Shown here piece by piece: positions 1-6,618 of a stretch of DNA of 18,872 nt. Numbering within the stretch: position 1 is the stretch's first letter; every line of letters begins with the position of its first letter. Both the position numbers and the translations under genes were made by a program. The stretch covers positions 1 through 18,872 of the forward strand of contig JBEDUI010000085.1 in NCBI GenBank assembly GCA_040414495.1, read 5' to 3'. The notes beneath the pieces are model-generated. The model saw only the letters and a list, made by a program, of their open reading frames with translations. It made no database searches and had not been told where the DNA came from. This DNA comes from DATAVB01 sp040414495 (GTDB taxonomy: Bacteria; Actinomycetota; Actinomycetes; Mycobacteriales; QHCD01).

Positions 1-45
1 ATGATGGCGTTCGTCGCGATCACAGTGACGAAAGCCATCACGATC
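1..45. repeat. type B palindromic element, copy 1 (left end cut by window)
   Basis: The left arm GATGGCGTTCGTC (3-15) pairs with GACGAAAGCCATC (27-39) with one mismatch, and the right arm continues into TCACGATC and the flank AAGAAAA. The expected outer GATC of the left arm lies outside the window. The loop (16-26) lacks the AATTC-like core seen in the other copies. It belongs to the same sub-type as 13185-13233 and 17264-17312. Confidence 0.7.
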
Positions 46-98
46 AAGAAAAGCCGGCCGACGGGAACGCCAAACAGCCGGTCCCGGCACACTTTCAC

Positions 99-148
99 AC
101 CCCGGCCAAGATCGTCACCGGACACACTCATACCCCGACCAAGATCAT
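99..148. repeat. direct duplication of the left flank of a palindrome
   Basis: ACCCCGGCCAAGATCGT (99-115) is repeated as ACCCCGACCAAGATCAT (132-148), with two mismatches and a 33-bp offset. CACACT is also shared further left (88-93 and 123-128). Only the second copy runs on into the type A palindrome, so the first looks like a stub left by duplication or loss of an element. Confidence 0.55.
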
Positions 149-192
149 GAGTGGATTTGGTACGGATTTCGACACCAAATCTACTCACGATC
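143..192. repeat. type A palindromic element, copy 1
   Basis: Left arm GATCATGAGTGGATTTGGT (143-161), 12-nt loop with a GATTTC core (162-173), right arm ACCAAATCTACTCACGATC (174-192). The arms differ at two of 19 positions; one is a G-U pair in plus-strand RNA and the other a G-U pair in minus-strand RNA. The right flank is AAGAAA, the sequence that is then reiterated in the 30-bp array. Confidence 0.8.
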
Positions 193-200
193 AAGAAACT

Positions 201-290
201 GATGGGCTGGTGACGGCGATCAAGAAAACCGGCCGGCTGGAAACTGCGATCAAGAAAGCAGGCGGGCTGGAAACGACGATCAAGAAACAG
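201..290. repeat. 30-bp tandem array, three copies
   Basis: Three units of exactly 30 bp (201-230, 231-260, 261-290) share the core GGCTGG...CGATCAAGAAA. The CGATCAAGAAA part equals the right end and flank of the adjacent type A palindrome (188-198), which sits 29 bp before the first unit's copy. The array thus looks like serial duplication of one end of the palindromic element. Confidence 0.75.
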
Positions 291-335
291 GCGTGCGGGA
301 AGCAGCCGGGCGGTAACCAAACGGACCGGCAGGCA

Positions 336-383
336 ACAAATAAGGGCGCCTGGCCAAGGAAAGAAATCCCCGGCCAGGCGCCC
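336..383 (-). terminator. intrinsic terminator of the sugar ABC operon
   Basis: A perfect 12-bp GC-rich inverted repeat, GGGCGCCTGGCC (344-355) and GGCCAGGCGCCC (372-383), with a 16-nt loop, starts 12 bp after the permease stop codon. Read on the minus strand the stem is followed by TTATTTGTT, a usable U-rich tail. This is the only canonical Rho-independent terminator I can see in the window. Confidence 0.85.
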
Positions 384-395
384 GAACCAATGTGC

Positions 396-1223
396 TCAGC
401 CCTTGACGGCTCCTGCCGCCAGGTCAGCAATGAACTGCCGCGCCCCGAACAGGAACACGATGATCAACGGCACAGCGGCCAGCAACGTACCAGCCATCAC
501 CATGCTGTAGTCCGTCGCATTAAGGCTGTTCAGCTGGGCCAGCGCCACCTGCAGCGTGAGCTTTTGCGGGTTGGTCATCACGATCAACGGCCACAAATAA
601 TCGTTCCACATCGTGATGAACGTGAATATGCCGAGGAACGACATGATCGGCCGCAGAACTGGAACCGCGACATTCCAATAGAGCCGGAAGAAGCCCGCCC
701 CATCTATTCGAGCCGCCTCCAGCAAATCCGCGGAGATCGCACCCTCGGCGTACTGCCGGGCCAGGAAGATGCCATACGCATTCACCATCGCCGGAATGAT
801 CAGCGCCTTGAACGATCCGACCCAGCCCAGGTGCGCCATGACCACGAATTGCGGCACCACCGACAGCTGGGCCGGAACCATAAAGGTCGCCAGCAGGATC
901 ACGAACAGCGGCTTCTTACCCGGGAATTCGAACTTCGCGAATACGAACGCCGCCAGCGAGTCGAAGAACACCACCAGCACCGCGGTCACCACCGCGACGA
1001 ACAATGAGTTCAGGAACGAGCCCCAGAAATCGATGGCGTCCAGCATGTTGCGCATGTTGACCAGCAGCTGACTGCCGATGGTGAGCTTCGGCGGATACTT
1101 GAAGATATCGCCGGTCGTGTTGCTGGCCATCACAAACAGCCAGTAGAACGGGAAGATCGATATCGCTAAGCCCAGCAGCAATACCAGGTGGAGGAATCCA
1201 CGCTTTACCATGGCCGCGGTCAT
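396..1223 (-). CDS. carbohydrate ABC transporter permease (CUT1, MalG-like)
   Basis: This 275-aa inner-membrane protein is the second permease of a binding-protein-dependent sugar importer. Hydrophobic segments lie near residues 10-32, 70-92, 106-130, 138-158, 185-208 and 240-262, giving the six expected helices. The EAA loop that docks on the ATPase is clear at about 169-190 (EAARIDG followed by a VAVPVLRP end). The ATG at 1223 overlaps the stop of the upstream permease by 4 bp (ATGA), so translation is coupled. The gene is last in the operon and is followed by a strong terminator. No ATP-binding subunit is encoded nearby; in actinomycetes such CUT1 systems usually share a distant MsiK-type ATPase, which I infer here. 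The sugar cannot be read from the permease; the neighbouring GH43-like enzyme suggests pentose oligosaccharides. Confidence 0.93.
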   Translation of the reverse strand: MTAAMVKRGFLHLVLLLGLAISIFPFYWLFVMASNTTGDIFKYPPKLTIGSQLLVNMRNMLDAIDFWGSFLNSLFVAVVTAVLVVFFDSLAAFVFAKFEFPGKKPLFVILLATFMVPAQLSVVPQFVVMAHLGWVGSFKALIIPAMVNAYGIFLARQYAEGAISADLLEAARIDGAGFFRLYWNVAVPVLRPIMSFLGIFTFITMWNDYLWPLIVMTNPQKLTLQVALAQLNSLNATDYSMVMAGTLLAAVPLIIVFLFGARQFIADLAAGAVKG

Positions 1224-2164
1224 CGCCCGCTCCTTCCCTGGACCAGGCGCCAGTTGATGGCCGAAAACAGGATCAGAATGACGAACAGACCCCAGCCGAT
1301 GGCCGAGCCGTAGCCGAAGTCGCTGTTGGTGAACGCCTGCTGGTACAGGTAGAGCACCATGGTCAGACCGGCCTTGCCCGGGCCGCCGGTGTCACCGACG
1401 AGCACCTGCGCCTCGGCGAAGATCTGCATACCGCCGATCGTCGAGGTAATGACGGTGAACAAAATGATCGGCCGCATCATCGGCACGGTCACCCGGAAGA
1501 ACGTCTGAATCGCCGAAGCTCCGTCGATCCGGGCCGCTTCGTAGACATCGCCGGGGATCGCCTGCAGGCCGGCCAGATAAATGATCGCGTTGTACCCGGT
1601 CCAGCGCCACACCACCATCGTGGCGATAGCAACCTTGATGCCCCACGGATCGGACAGCCAGGATATTTGCCCGACGCCGATCGCCTGCAGAAAGGCGTTC
1701 GAGAGGCCGAAGCTGTTGGCGAATACCGAGCCGAAGATGATGGCGATCGCAACCAGCGAGGTGATGTTGGGAATGAAGTACGCGATCCGGTAGAAGGTAC
1801 GGCCGCGGACGTTCGAATTCAGCAGCACCGCGATGATCATCGCGAAGAACAGCATGGGGATCGTCGAGATCACCCAGATTTCCAGGGTGACCAGAATCGA
1901 ATGCCAGAAATCGCCGTCCGAGAGTAGATAGCGGAACTGGCCCAGCCCGACGTACTTCATCGGCCCGATGCCGTCCCAGGCATGGAACGCCAAATACAGC
2001 GAGAACGCGATCGGGAAGATGCCGAATATCGCGAAGACGATATAGAACGGCGAAATCGCCACGTACAACGGCAGATATTCCCGGAACCGCTTGGGGCGCG
2101 TGGTCTGGCCCGGCTGCACGAGGACGGGCTCACCCGTCGTGAGCGGCACCTGTGTCGTGGCCAT
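1220..2164 (-). CDS. carbohydrate ABC transporter permease (CUT1, MalF-like)
   Basis: This 314-aa inner-membrane protein is the first permease of the sugar importer. A 25-30 residue cytoplasmic tail precedes the first helix (about 33-60). Further helices lie near 88-115, 128-150, 175-200, 232-255 and 285-305, and an EAA loop at 209-230 reads EAARIDG...VPMMRP. I chose the ATG at 2164 over a longer open frame because its A of ATG is the last base of the binding-protein stop (TGATG, 1-bp overlap) and AAGGGA lies upstream of it. The 3' end overlaps the next permease by 4 bp. With its partner it forms the heterodimeric channel typical of CUT1 importers. Confidence 0.93.
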   Translation of the reverse strand: MATTQVPLTTGEPVLVQPGQTTRPKRFREYLPLYVAISPFYIVFAIFGIFPIAFSLYLAFHAWDGIGPMKYVGLGQFRYLLSDGDFWHSILVTLEIWVISTIPMLFFAMIIAVLLNSNVRGRTFYRIAYFIPNITSLVAIAIIFGSVFANSFGLSNAFLQAIGVGQISWLSDPWGIKVAIATMVVWRWTGYNAIIYLAGLQAIPGDVYEAARIDGASAIQTFFRVTVPMMRPIILFTVITSTIGGMQIFAEAQVLVGDTGGPGKAGLTMVLYLYQQAFTNSDFGYGSAIGWGLFVILILFSAINWRLVQGRSGR

Positions 2165-3438
2165 CAGACGCTCAGTCCCTTGTGCTTGATCTGACGCCGC
2201 GCTTGGCTCAACGCGTCCTCCCACGCCTTGTCAGGGTTCTTTCCGAGGTTCTCGACATTCAGCAGCTCGTTGGTGTATGCCGTGCTGACAATCGCCTCGT
2301 ACGGGCTGTAGTAGGCCGGTTCGAGCGCCTTCGCCGATGCGGCGAAGACCTGGCCGCTGCTCTGCCCGCCGAAGTACTTGTCCGGAGCGATGATCGCTTT
2401 GTCGGCCAGCGAGCTGTTCGCCGAGGGAAAGAGCTGGATCTCGGTGTACGTCTTGGTCTGCAAGGTCGGCTGCTGCAGCCATTTGATGAATTCGAACGCC
2501 AACTCGGGCCGCTTGCAATATTTCGTGATCGCCATGAACGAGCCGCCCTTGTTACCGGTGCCGCCCGGTCCGAGGCACACCCGCCACTTCCCCGCGGTGC
2601 TGGGCGCGGCCTCCTCCAGAATGAATGCGGCCCACACCGCGTCATTGAGCGTCCCGATACCGCCGCCGCTGTACCCGCCGCTCCAGTCGCTCGAATAGTC
2701 TTGAACGATGCGCGCCGACAGATTGCGTTTCTTGGCTTCCACCGCCCGGTCCCAGGCGTTCTTGATGTGGGACTGGTCCCCAATGAACTTGCCCTGTTTG
2801 TCGAAGTACTGCTTGGGACTCTGCGCCAGCGCCAACGAGTAGATGTTCGAAATATTCGCTACGAACTTCACCTTGGGATTCTTGGCCTGGAACTGCTCGG
2901 CAACCTCGAAGTACCCGTCCCAGGTGGCGACCTTCTTTTCGACGTCCTTCGGATCCGTCGGCAGCCCGGCCTTCTTGAACAGATCCTGGCGATACATGAA
3001 CGCACAGGGACCGGTGTCGATGGGGAAACCGACCATCTTGCCGCCGGCGGTGACGCCAAGCTCCCACTTCCACGGCAGATACAGATCCTTGACCTTGTCG
3101 GCCCCCAAATCGTAGAGGTCGACGAACTGGTCCTGGTCGGGAAAATACGTCGCGATGTCCGAGTTGATGTTCGTAACGTCGGGAACGAAGGACTTGCCGG
3201 CCAGCGTCGTGAGCAGCTTCGGCTTGTAGTCAACGGCAATCTTGTTTGGTTCCAGGTGCAGGTCGGCGAAGTGTTTGTTCGCCTGGGCCAGGAAACCGTC
3301 GTCGAGCGAGCGGTTCCAGTACCAGAGCGTCGTCTTGCTCGCGCTGTTTTTCCCGCCGCCGCATCCGGCCAGCATTAAGCCGGCCGTGCCGCCGGCAAGA
3401 GCCGTCAGGAAGCTCCGGCGCGTCGTTTCTCGACTCAC
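2164..3438 (-). CDS. extracellular sugar-binding lipoprotein of ABC transporter (CUT1)
   Basis: This 424-aa solute-binding protein captures the sugar outside the membrane and delivers it to the two permeases. The N-terminus carries both a twin-arginine motif (TTRRSFL, residues 5-11) and a lipobox ending in LAGC with Cys26, so it is probably exported folded through Tat and then lipid-anchored. The mature part is typical of the MalE-like cluster (N-terminal YWNRSLDDG, a GFPIDTG segment, and C-terminal AFEFIKWLQQP). The GTG at 3438 is preferred because AAAGGA (3446-3451) stands 7 bp upstream and the signal peptide begins exactly there; the open frame extends 49 codons further upstream without a signal-like sequence. 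It is first in the operon, behind a promoter with a LacI-type operator and a leader of about 180 nt. Confidence 0.92.
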   Translation of the reverse strand: MSRETTRRSFLTALAGGTAGLMLAGCGGGKNSASKTTLWYWNRSLDDGFLAQANKHFADLHLEPNKIAVDYKPKLLTTLAGKSFVPDVTNINSDIATYFPDQDQFVDLYDLGADKVKDLYLPWKWELGVTAGGKMVGFPIDTGPCAFMYRQDLFKKAGLPTDPKDVEKKVATWDGYFEVAEQFQAKNPKVKFVANISNIYSLALAQSPKQYFDKQGKFIGDQSHIKNAWDRAVEAKKRNLSARIVQDYSSDWSGGYSGGGIGTLNDAVWAAFILEEAAPSTAGKWRVCLGPGGTGNKGGSFMAITKYCKRPELAFEFIKWLQQPTLQTKTYTEIQLFPSANSSLADKAIIAPDKYFGGQSSGQVFAASAKALEPAYYSPYEAIVSTAYTNELLNVENLGKNPDKAWEDALSQARRQIKHKGLSV

Positions 3439-3560
3439 GTTCGGATCCTTTCTCGCCGGAGGCGGACGGCCACCGCCACACGTAACGCTTTCGATTTCCT
3501 GGCGGGTTTCTGCAACGAACCTCCTCGGGCCGATCACCGTGCTGAACCGTGCGGCTGCCC

Positions 3561-3589
3561 ACTGATGTGCGCAGACATGGCGCATCAGT
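3561..3589 (-). other. hairpin in the ABC operon leader
   Basis: ACTGATG at one end and CATCAGT at the other pair over 7 bp. An inner GCGC/GCGC-like continuation is interrupted by a 2-nt bulge. It sits roughly 30-58 nt into the predicted leader transcript, next to the operator at 3590-3606. It could be an RNA stem that protects the leader or part of a second protein site; the sequence does not decide. Confidence 0.3.
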
Positions 3590-3606
3590 CGTTGGACCGG
3601 TCAACG
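3590..3606. promoter_or_regulatory. LacI-type operator of the ABC operon
   Basis: CGTTGGACCGGTCAACG is a near-palindrome: the left half has one extra G compared with the reverse of the right half. It shares the 10-mer GACCGGTCAA with the perfect operator at 3785-3798 and has the central CG typical of LacI-family sites. It lies about 12-28 bp downstream of the predicted transcription start, where a bound repressor would block RNA polymerase. Confidence 0.65.
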
Positions 3607-3624
3607 AAACCGGCCTGAGGCGGG

Positions 3625-3654
3625 ACAGTAAGTGCCCTGAGACAACTGTGTCAA
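3625..3654 (-). promoter_or_regulatory. promoter of the sugar ABC operon
   Basis: On the minus strand a consensus -35 TTGACA (3654-3649), an 18-bp spacer and TACTGT (3630-3625) form a good sigma-70-type promoter. The start would be near 3618, leaving a leader of about 180 nt before the GTG at 3438. The -10 box and spacer length are the same as in the divergent lacI promoter. Confidence 0.6.
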
Positions 3655-3741
3655 GCCTCACGCCGACTTCGGCAGGCGAACGTTCGACTGGTCTCGCAAG
3701 CCCCAGTCGATATCAGACATTTGGCTGGCGAACACCGACGA

Positions 3742-3771
3742 TTGACGCAATTAAACGCGCGGTCTTACTGT
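3742..3771 (+). promoter_or_regulatory. promoter of the LacI-family regulator
   Basis: TTGACG (3742-3747), an 18-bp spacer and TACTGT (3766-3771) predict a start near 3778, just ahead of the operator at 3785-3798. The position argues against a GTG at 3770 as translation start and supports the ATG at 3806. Confidence 0.55.
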
Positions 3772-3784
3772 GTGGCGGCAGGTC

Positions 3785-3798
3785 TTTGACCGGTCAAA
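3785..3798. promoter_or_regulatory. LacI-type operator, autoregulatory
   Basis: TTTGACCGGTCAAA is a perfect 14-bp palindrome with a central CG. It lies between the predicted start of transcription and the ATG of the LacI-family gene and shares GACCGGTCAA with the ABC operon operator. Together the two sites indicate that the repressor controls both itself and the transporter. Confidence 0.75.
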
Positions 3799-3805
3799 AC
3801 ACGGG

Positions 3806-4789
3806 ATGGCGCCAATGGTCACAATGCTTGACGTGGCGCGACGCGCGGGGGTCACTAAACAGACCGTCTCGAATGTCATCAATGGACGCAGCTGGGTCAG
3901 CCCGAAGACCAGGGCAAAGGTCGAAGCCGCCATTGCCGAATTGCACTTCGTGCCGAATCTGGTCGCGCGCAGCCTTGCGACCGGGTCGACGCAGACCATC
4001 GGATTCATCGTGCCGACGATGGCCGCCGCCTTCTACGCCGAAATGATCGAAGAGGTCGCCGGCGTACTCGACGAACAGCACTATCACCTCCTGATCGCGG
4101 CTACCCACCACGATCCGGCCACGTGCGCGCGACACCTGGTCGGTCTGGCCGGACGTTCGGTCGATGGCGTGCTGGTCGCCGACGAGGGCAGATTTCCCGA
4201 GGAGAACACCGTAGCGGCCTTTCCGATCGTCATGTGCGCGCGAGAAAGCGAGATACCGATAGCGCTGCCGGTCGTGACGATTGATTACGAACATGCCGGG
4301 TTCCTCGCCGGTCAACATCTGGCCGAGCTCGGACACCGACGGGTGACAATGCTGTCCGAGCACAACAAACGGGTGGCCGGCTGTCGGCGCGCATTAGGCG
4401 GGGCAGATATCGACATTATCGAGGTCAGCGATTCCACCGAGCGCAGCGTCGGCTACGAGGCGGCCATGGCCGCATTACGCCAGCAGCCGCGGCCGACCGC
4501 TCTGTTCGCCACTACCGACGTATTGGCGCTGGGAGCGATGGACGCGGCTGCCCGGCTCGGCCTGCGCGTGCCGGAGGATCTGTCCATTGTCGGACTCGAC
4601 GACATCTCCGAATCCCGTAGCCATCACCCAGCGCTGACCACGGTGGCGTTCCCCAAGCGGGAAATGGCCCGCGAGGCGGTAAAGCTGCTGCTGCGCGCCG
4701 TCGAGGACGGCGAGCCGTTGCCGGACGGCATCACGCTGCTGCGCACCCGCCTCATCGAACGGGAAAGCAGCGGCCCGGCACCGGCCTAG
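3806..4789 (+). CDS. LacI-family transcriptional repressor of the sugar regulon
   Basis: This 327-aa DNA-binding regulator starts with the classic LacI helix-turn-helix (MLDVARRAGVTKQTVSNVIN, residues 7-26), followed by a hinge region (VARSLATG) and a periplasmic-binding-like effector domain that begins at TIGFIVP. Late landmarks are ALFATTDVLALGAMDAA, VPEDLSIVGLDDI and LTTVAFPKREM. The segment between the RVAGCRRAL helix and SVGYEA looks about 7-10 residues shorter than in most relatives. ATGs at 3806, 3815 and 3824 are all possible; none has a strong ribosome site, and 3806 is used here. The gene is divergent from the ABC operon and shares its operator motif, so it most likely represses the operon until an imported sugar binds. 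Its stop is 2 bp from the stop of the convergent glycosidase gene. Confidence 0.92.
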   Translation: MAPMVTMLDVARRAGVTKQTVSNVINGRSWVSPKTRAKVEAAIAELHFVPNLVARSLATGSTQTIGFIVPTMAAAFYAEMIEEVAGVLDEQHYHLLIAATHHDPATCARHLVGLAGRSVDGVLVADEGRFPEENTVAAFPIVMCARESEIPIALPVVTIDYEHAGFLAGQHLAELGHRRVTMLSEHNKRVAGCRRALGGADIDIIEVSDSTERSVGYEAAMAALRQQPRPTALFATTDVLALGAMDAAARLGLRVPEDLSIVGLDDISESRSHHPALTTVAFPKREMAREAVKLLLRAVEDGEPLPDGITLLRTRLIERESSGPAPA

Positions 4790-4791
4790 GA

Positions 4792-5919
4792 TCAACCGCC
4801 TCCGTCGAGGTCGGTGCGCTGGCGCAGTACCCGCAGCTCCGAGCCGACAAACGCGACATCGTAAAGCTTTCCCCGGGCATTGTTGAACGGCCGGTGCACG
4901 ATCATCATCAGCTGCCCCGGACCGTTGTTAGTCAGCGTGTGAAACAGCATGCCGTGTCCGCTGTCCTGGCGCAGCAGCGGCCGTCGCTGCCGCCACGGTC
5001 CCTGCAGCCGCCCGGAGGGCGATACCGCGCAGGTTTCCACGTAGGTCCCGCTGATGGTGCCGTCATCCTCCTGAGTGTTCTTTTCATACGTCGACCACAA
5101 CGCGAGCAAAGCACCATTGGGAGTTCGGTAGATCTCCGGCCCGTCGGTCACGTACGGAATGATCTGATTCGCCGAGGGCGGCGGCATTTCCTCGGTGAGC
5201 CAGAATGCGTCAGATCCCTTCCACAGATAGATCGGATCACCCACCGTCCCGGTCAGATCGGGGGTCAGCCGTATGGCTTCGACAGTGCCGTCGATCTTCT
5301 GCAGCCATTCGTGTGCGTACACGATCCACGGCTGGCCGTCCGGATCGACGTAAAACGTCCCGTCGAGCGTCATGAAATTGGTCGGTGGCGTGGGGCGGGT
5401 CGGATCCAGCGGAGTGAATGGGCCCATCAACGAATCGGACACGGCGATAATCGTGCCGCGCATGTAATTGGGCAGCTGAGCCGGAATGCCGTACTGATTC
5501 GGCGGTCCCACCGGTAGCGGTTTGGATTCATTGTGCAGTGTGGTGAACAGGTAATACTTGCCCTGGTATTCATGGACTTCCGGAGCCCACGCACCGTCGG
5601 TAGCCCACATCCCCTGCTGCGTAGTGAATACGACCTCCGGCGGCAGCCAGTCGCGTAGATTGCGGCTGCGATAAACCATGATGCCGACTCCGGCCACACC
5701 CGAGACCGACTTTTGGTTCGACGTGTAGAGGTAATACGTCTGCGTCGTGCGGTCGGCGACGATGAATGGATCGTGCAGCGGCATATCGGGCAACCGCAAC
5801 GTCGCCGCATCCGGCGTGGCAGCGTTGGCGGTCGTACCGCTAATCGCCTGTGTACCGCCGATTGCGGCAGCGGCGGCGACGCTGGATACCGCGATGAAAT
5901 GTCGCCGAGAATGAGTCAC
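4792..5919 (-). CDS. secreted glycoside hydrolase, GH43-like (arabinosidase/xylosidase type)
   Basis: This 375-aa enzyme probably cleaves arabinose- or xylose-containing glycans outside the cell. The N-terminus has a Tat motif (SRRHFI, residues 4-9), an alanine-rich segment and a likely cleavage site near ANA (31-33). The five-bladed propeller landmarks of GH43 are visible: LHDPFIV with Asp50 as candidate base, WAPEVHEYQGKYYLF (111-125), LDGTFYVDPDG with Asp186 as candidate pKa modulator, and DGPEIY with Glu262 as candidate acid. I chose the GTG at 5919 because GGGAGG stands upstream and the Tat peptide begins there. It ends tail to tail with the LacI-family gene. No LacI operator copy is visible before it, so co-regulation is inferred only from position. 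Exact specificity (GH43, or the related GH62/GH32-type folds) cannot be fixed by eye. Confidence 0.85.
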   Translation of the reverse strand: MTHSRRHFIAVSSVAAAAAIGGTQAISGTTANAATPDAATLRLPDMPLHDPFIVADRTTQTYYLYTSNQKSVSGVAGVGIMVYRSRNLRDWLPPEVVFTTQQGMWATDGAWAPEVHEYQGKYYLFTTLHNESKPLPVGPPNQYGIPAQLPNYMRGTIIAVSDSLMGPFTPLDPTRPTPPTNFMTLDGTFYVDPDGQPWIVYAHEWLQKIDGTVEAIRLTPDLTGTVGDPIYLWKGSDAFWLTEEMPPPSANQIIPYVTDGPEIYRTPNGALLALWSTYEKNTQEDDGTISGTYVETCAVSPSGRLQGPWRQRRPLLRQDSGHGMLFHTLTNNGPGQLMMIVHRPFNNARGKLYDVAFVGSELRVLRQRTDLDGGG

Positions 5920-6146
5920 GATAACGAGACCTCCCGATCTTGGGGCCCGAGCGTCACGCAGTTGTTCGCATCGAGCCGAAGGCACGGTCTGATCCGGGAC
6001 TTCCGGGAAAGTGTCACGTTCGTCGCGACGGACAGTCAATCAGTCGCCCATTTCGGCCGGGTTTTCTTTCTGGTTACGGGCCGGGTCAGTGGCCCAATCG
6101 GTTCGGGTGGTCGTACGGTGACGCCCAGAGACCGAAAGGATTCCTC

Positions 6147-6587
6147 ATGCGTTTCCAGTCCGTCATCGAGCTCGGCGGTAAGACCGCGACCGGTTTCGAG
6201 GTCCCGGCGCAGGTAGTCACCGATCTGAACCACGGCAAGCGGCCGCCGGTCCGGGTGACGATCAACGGCCACACGTATCGCAGCACGGTGGCGACGATGG
6301 GCGGCCGGTTCATGCTGCCGCTGAGCGCGCCCAACCGGGAGGCCGCTCAGGTCGCGGCCGGAGATGCGGTGCAGGTCGAGGTCGAGCTGGACACCGAGCC
6401 GCGCGAGGTCGAGTTGCCGGCCGACCTGGCCGCGGCGATCGCTGCCGATCCGGCCGCCCAGCAGGCTTTCGACGCGCTCTCGTACAGCGGCAAGAACGGT
6501 TACGTACAACAGGTGGAGGGCGCGAAGACCGACGCGACCCGGCAGCGCCGCATCGCCAAATCGGTGGCAACCCTGCGCGGCGACTAG
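6147..6587 (+). CDS. DUF1905 / YdeI-OmpD-associated domain protein
   Basis: This 146-aa soluble protein has a DUF1905 beta-barrel part at about 2-90 (MRFQSVIELGGKTATGFEVPAQVV...FMLPLSAPNREAA) and a C-terminal YdeI-like helical part (LPADLAAAIAADPAAQQAFDALSYSGKNGYVQQVEGAKTDATRQRRIAKSVATL in outline), the usual two-part arrangement and length. The C-terminal family is named after bacteriocin-protection proteins, but no biochemical function is settled. The ATG at 6147 has AAAGGA (6135-6140) at 6 bp spacing, which rules out the longer open frame. It stands alone: divergent from the glycosidase, convergent with the CapA-family gene 31 bp away. Confidence 0.88.
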   Translation: MRFQSVIELGGKTATGFEVPAQVVTDLNHGKRPPVRVTINGHTYRSTVATMGGRFMLPLSAPNREAAQVAAGDAVQVEVELDTEPREVELPADLAAAIAADPAAQQAFDALSYSGKNGYVQQVEGAKTDATRQRRIAKSVATLRGD

Positions 6588-6618
6588 ACGCTCATTCGGC
6601 GGCGACCCTGCCCGGCCA

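Larger units (their letters stand above)
1..395. other. intergenic repeat cluster downstream of the sugar ABC operon
   Basis: This gap holds no credible gene. From left to right it contains a type B palindrome cut by the window edge (1-45), a direct duplication of about 17 bp at 33-bp offset (99-115 and 132-148), a type A palindrome (143-192), a three-copy 30-bp tandem array (201-290), and a GC-rich hairpin terminator (344-383) for the minus-strand permease gene ending at 396. A plus-strand open frame crosses the region but its peptide is only the translation of these repeats, followed by antisense of the permease. Confidence 0.7.
3439..3805. other. divergent control region between the sugar ABC operon and the lacI-type gene
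   Basis: No gene is seen in this 367-bp gap. It carries two divergent promoters of nearly identical make-up, TTGACA-N18-TACTGT for the ABC operon and TTGACG-N18-TACTGT for the regulator. Each is followed closely by a palindrome containing GACCGGTCAA. The ABC operon leader also holds an interrupted hairpin (3561-3589). Confidence 0.7.

Noticed and set aside
579..595. CATCACGATCAACGG inside the permease gene, similar to the end of the palindromes
   Set aside because: Only about 10 bp match, no second arm; coincidental within coding sequence.
147..1007. Long plus-strand open frame beginning in the repeat cluster, with repeated AIKK peptides
   Set aside because: Its first part is only the translation of the 30-bp array and the rest is antisense to the clear permease gene; no ribosome site.
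2152..3378. 408-codon open frame antisense to the sugar-binding protein
   Set aside because: High-GC shadow frame; the minus-strand protein has a signal peptide, family motifs and operon context, the shadow has none.
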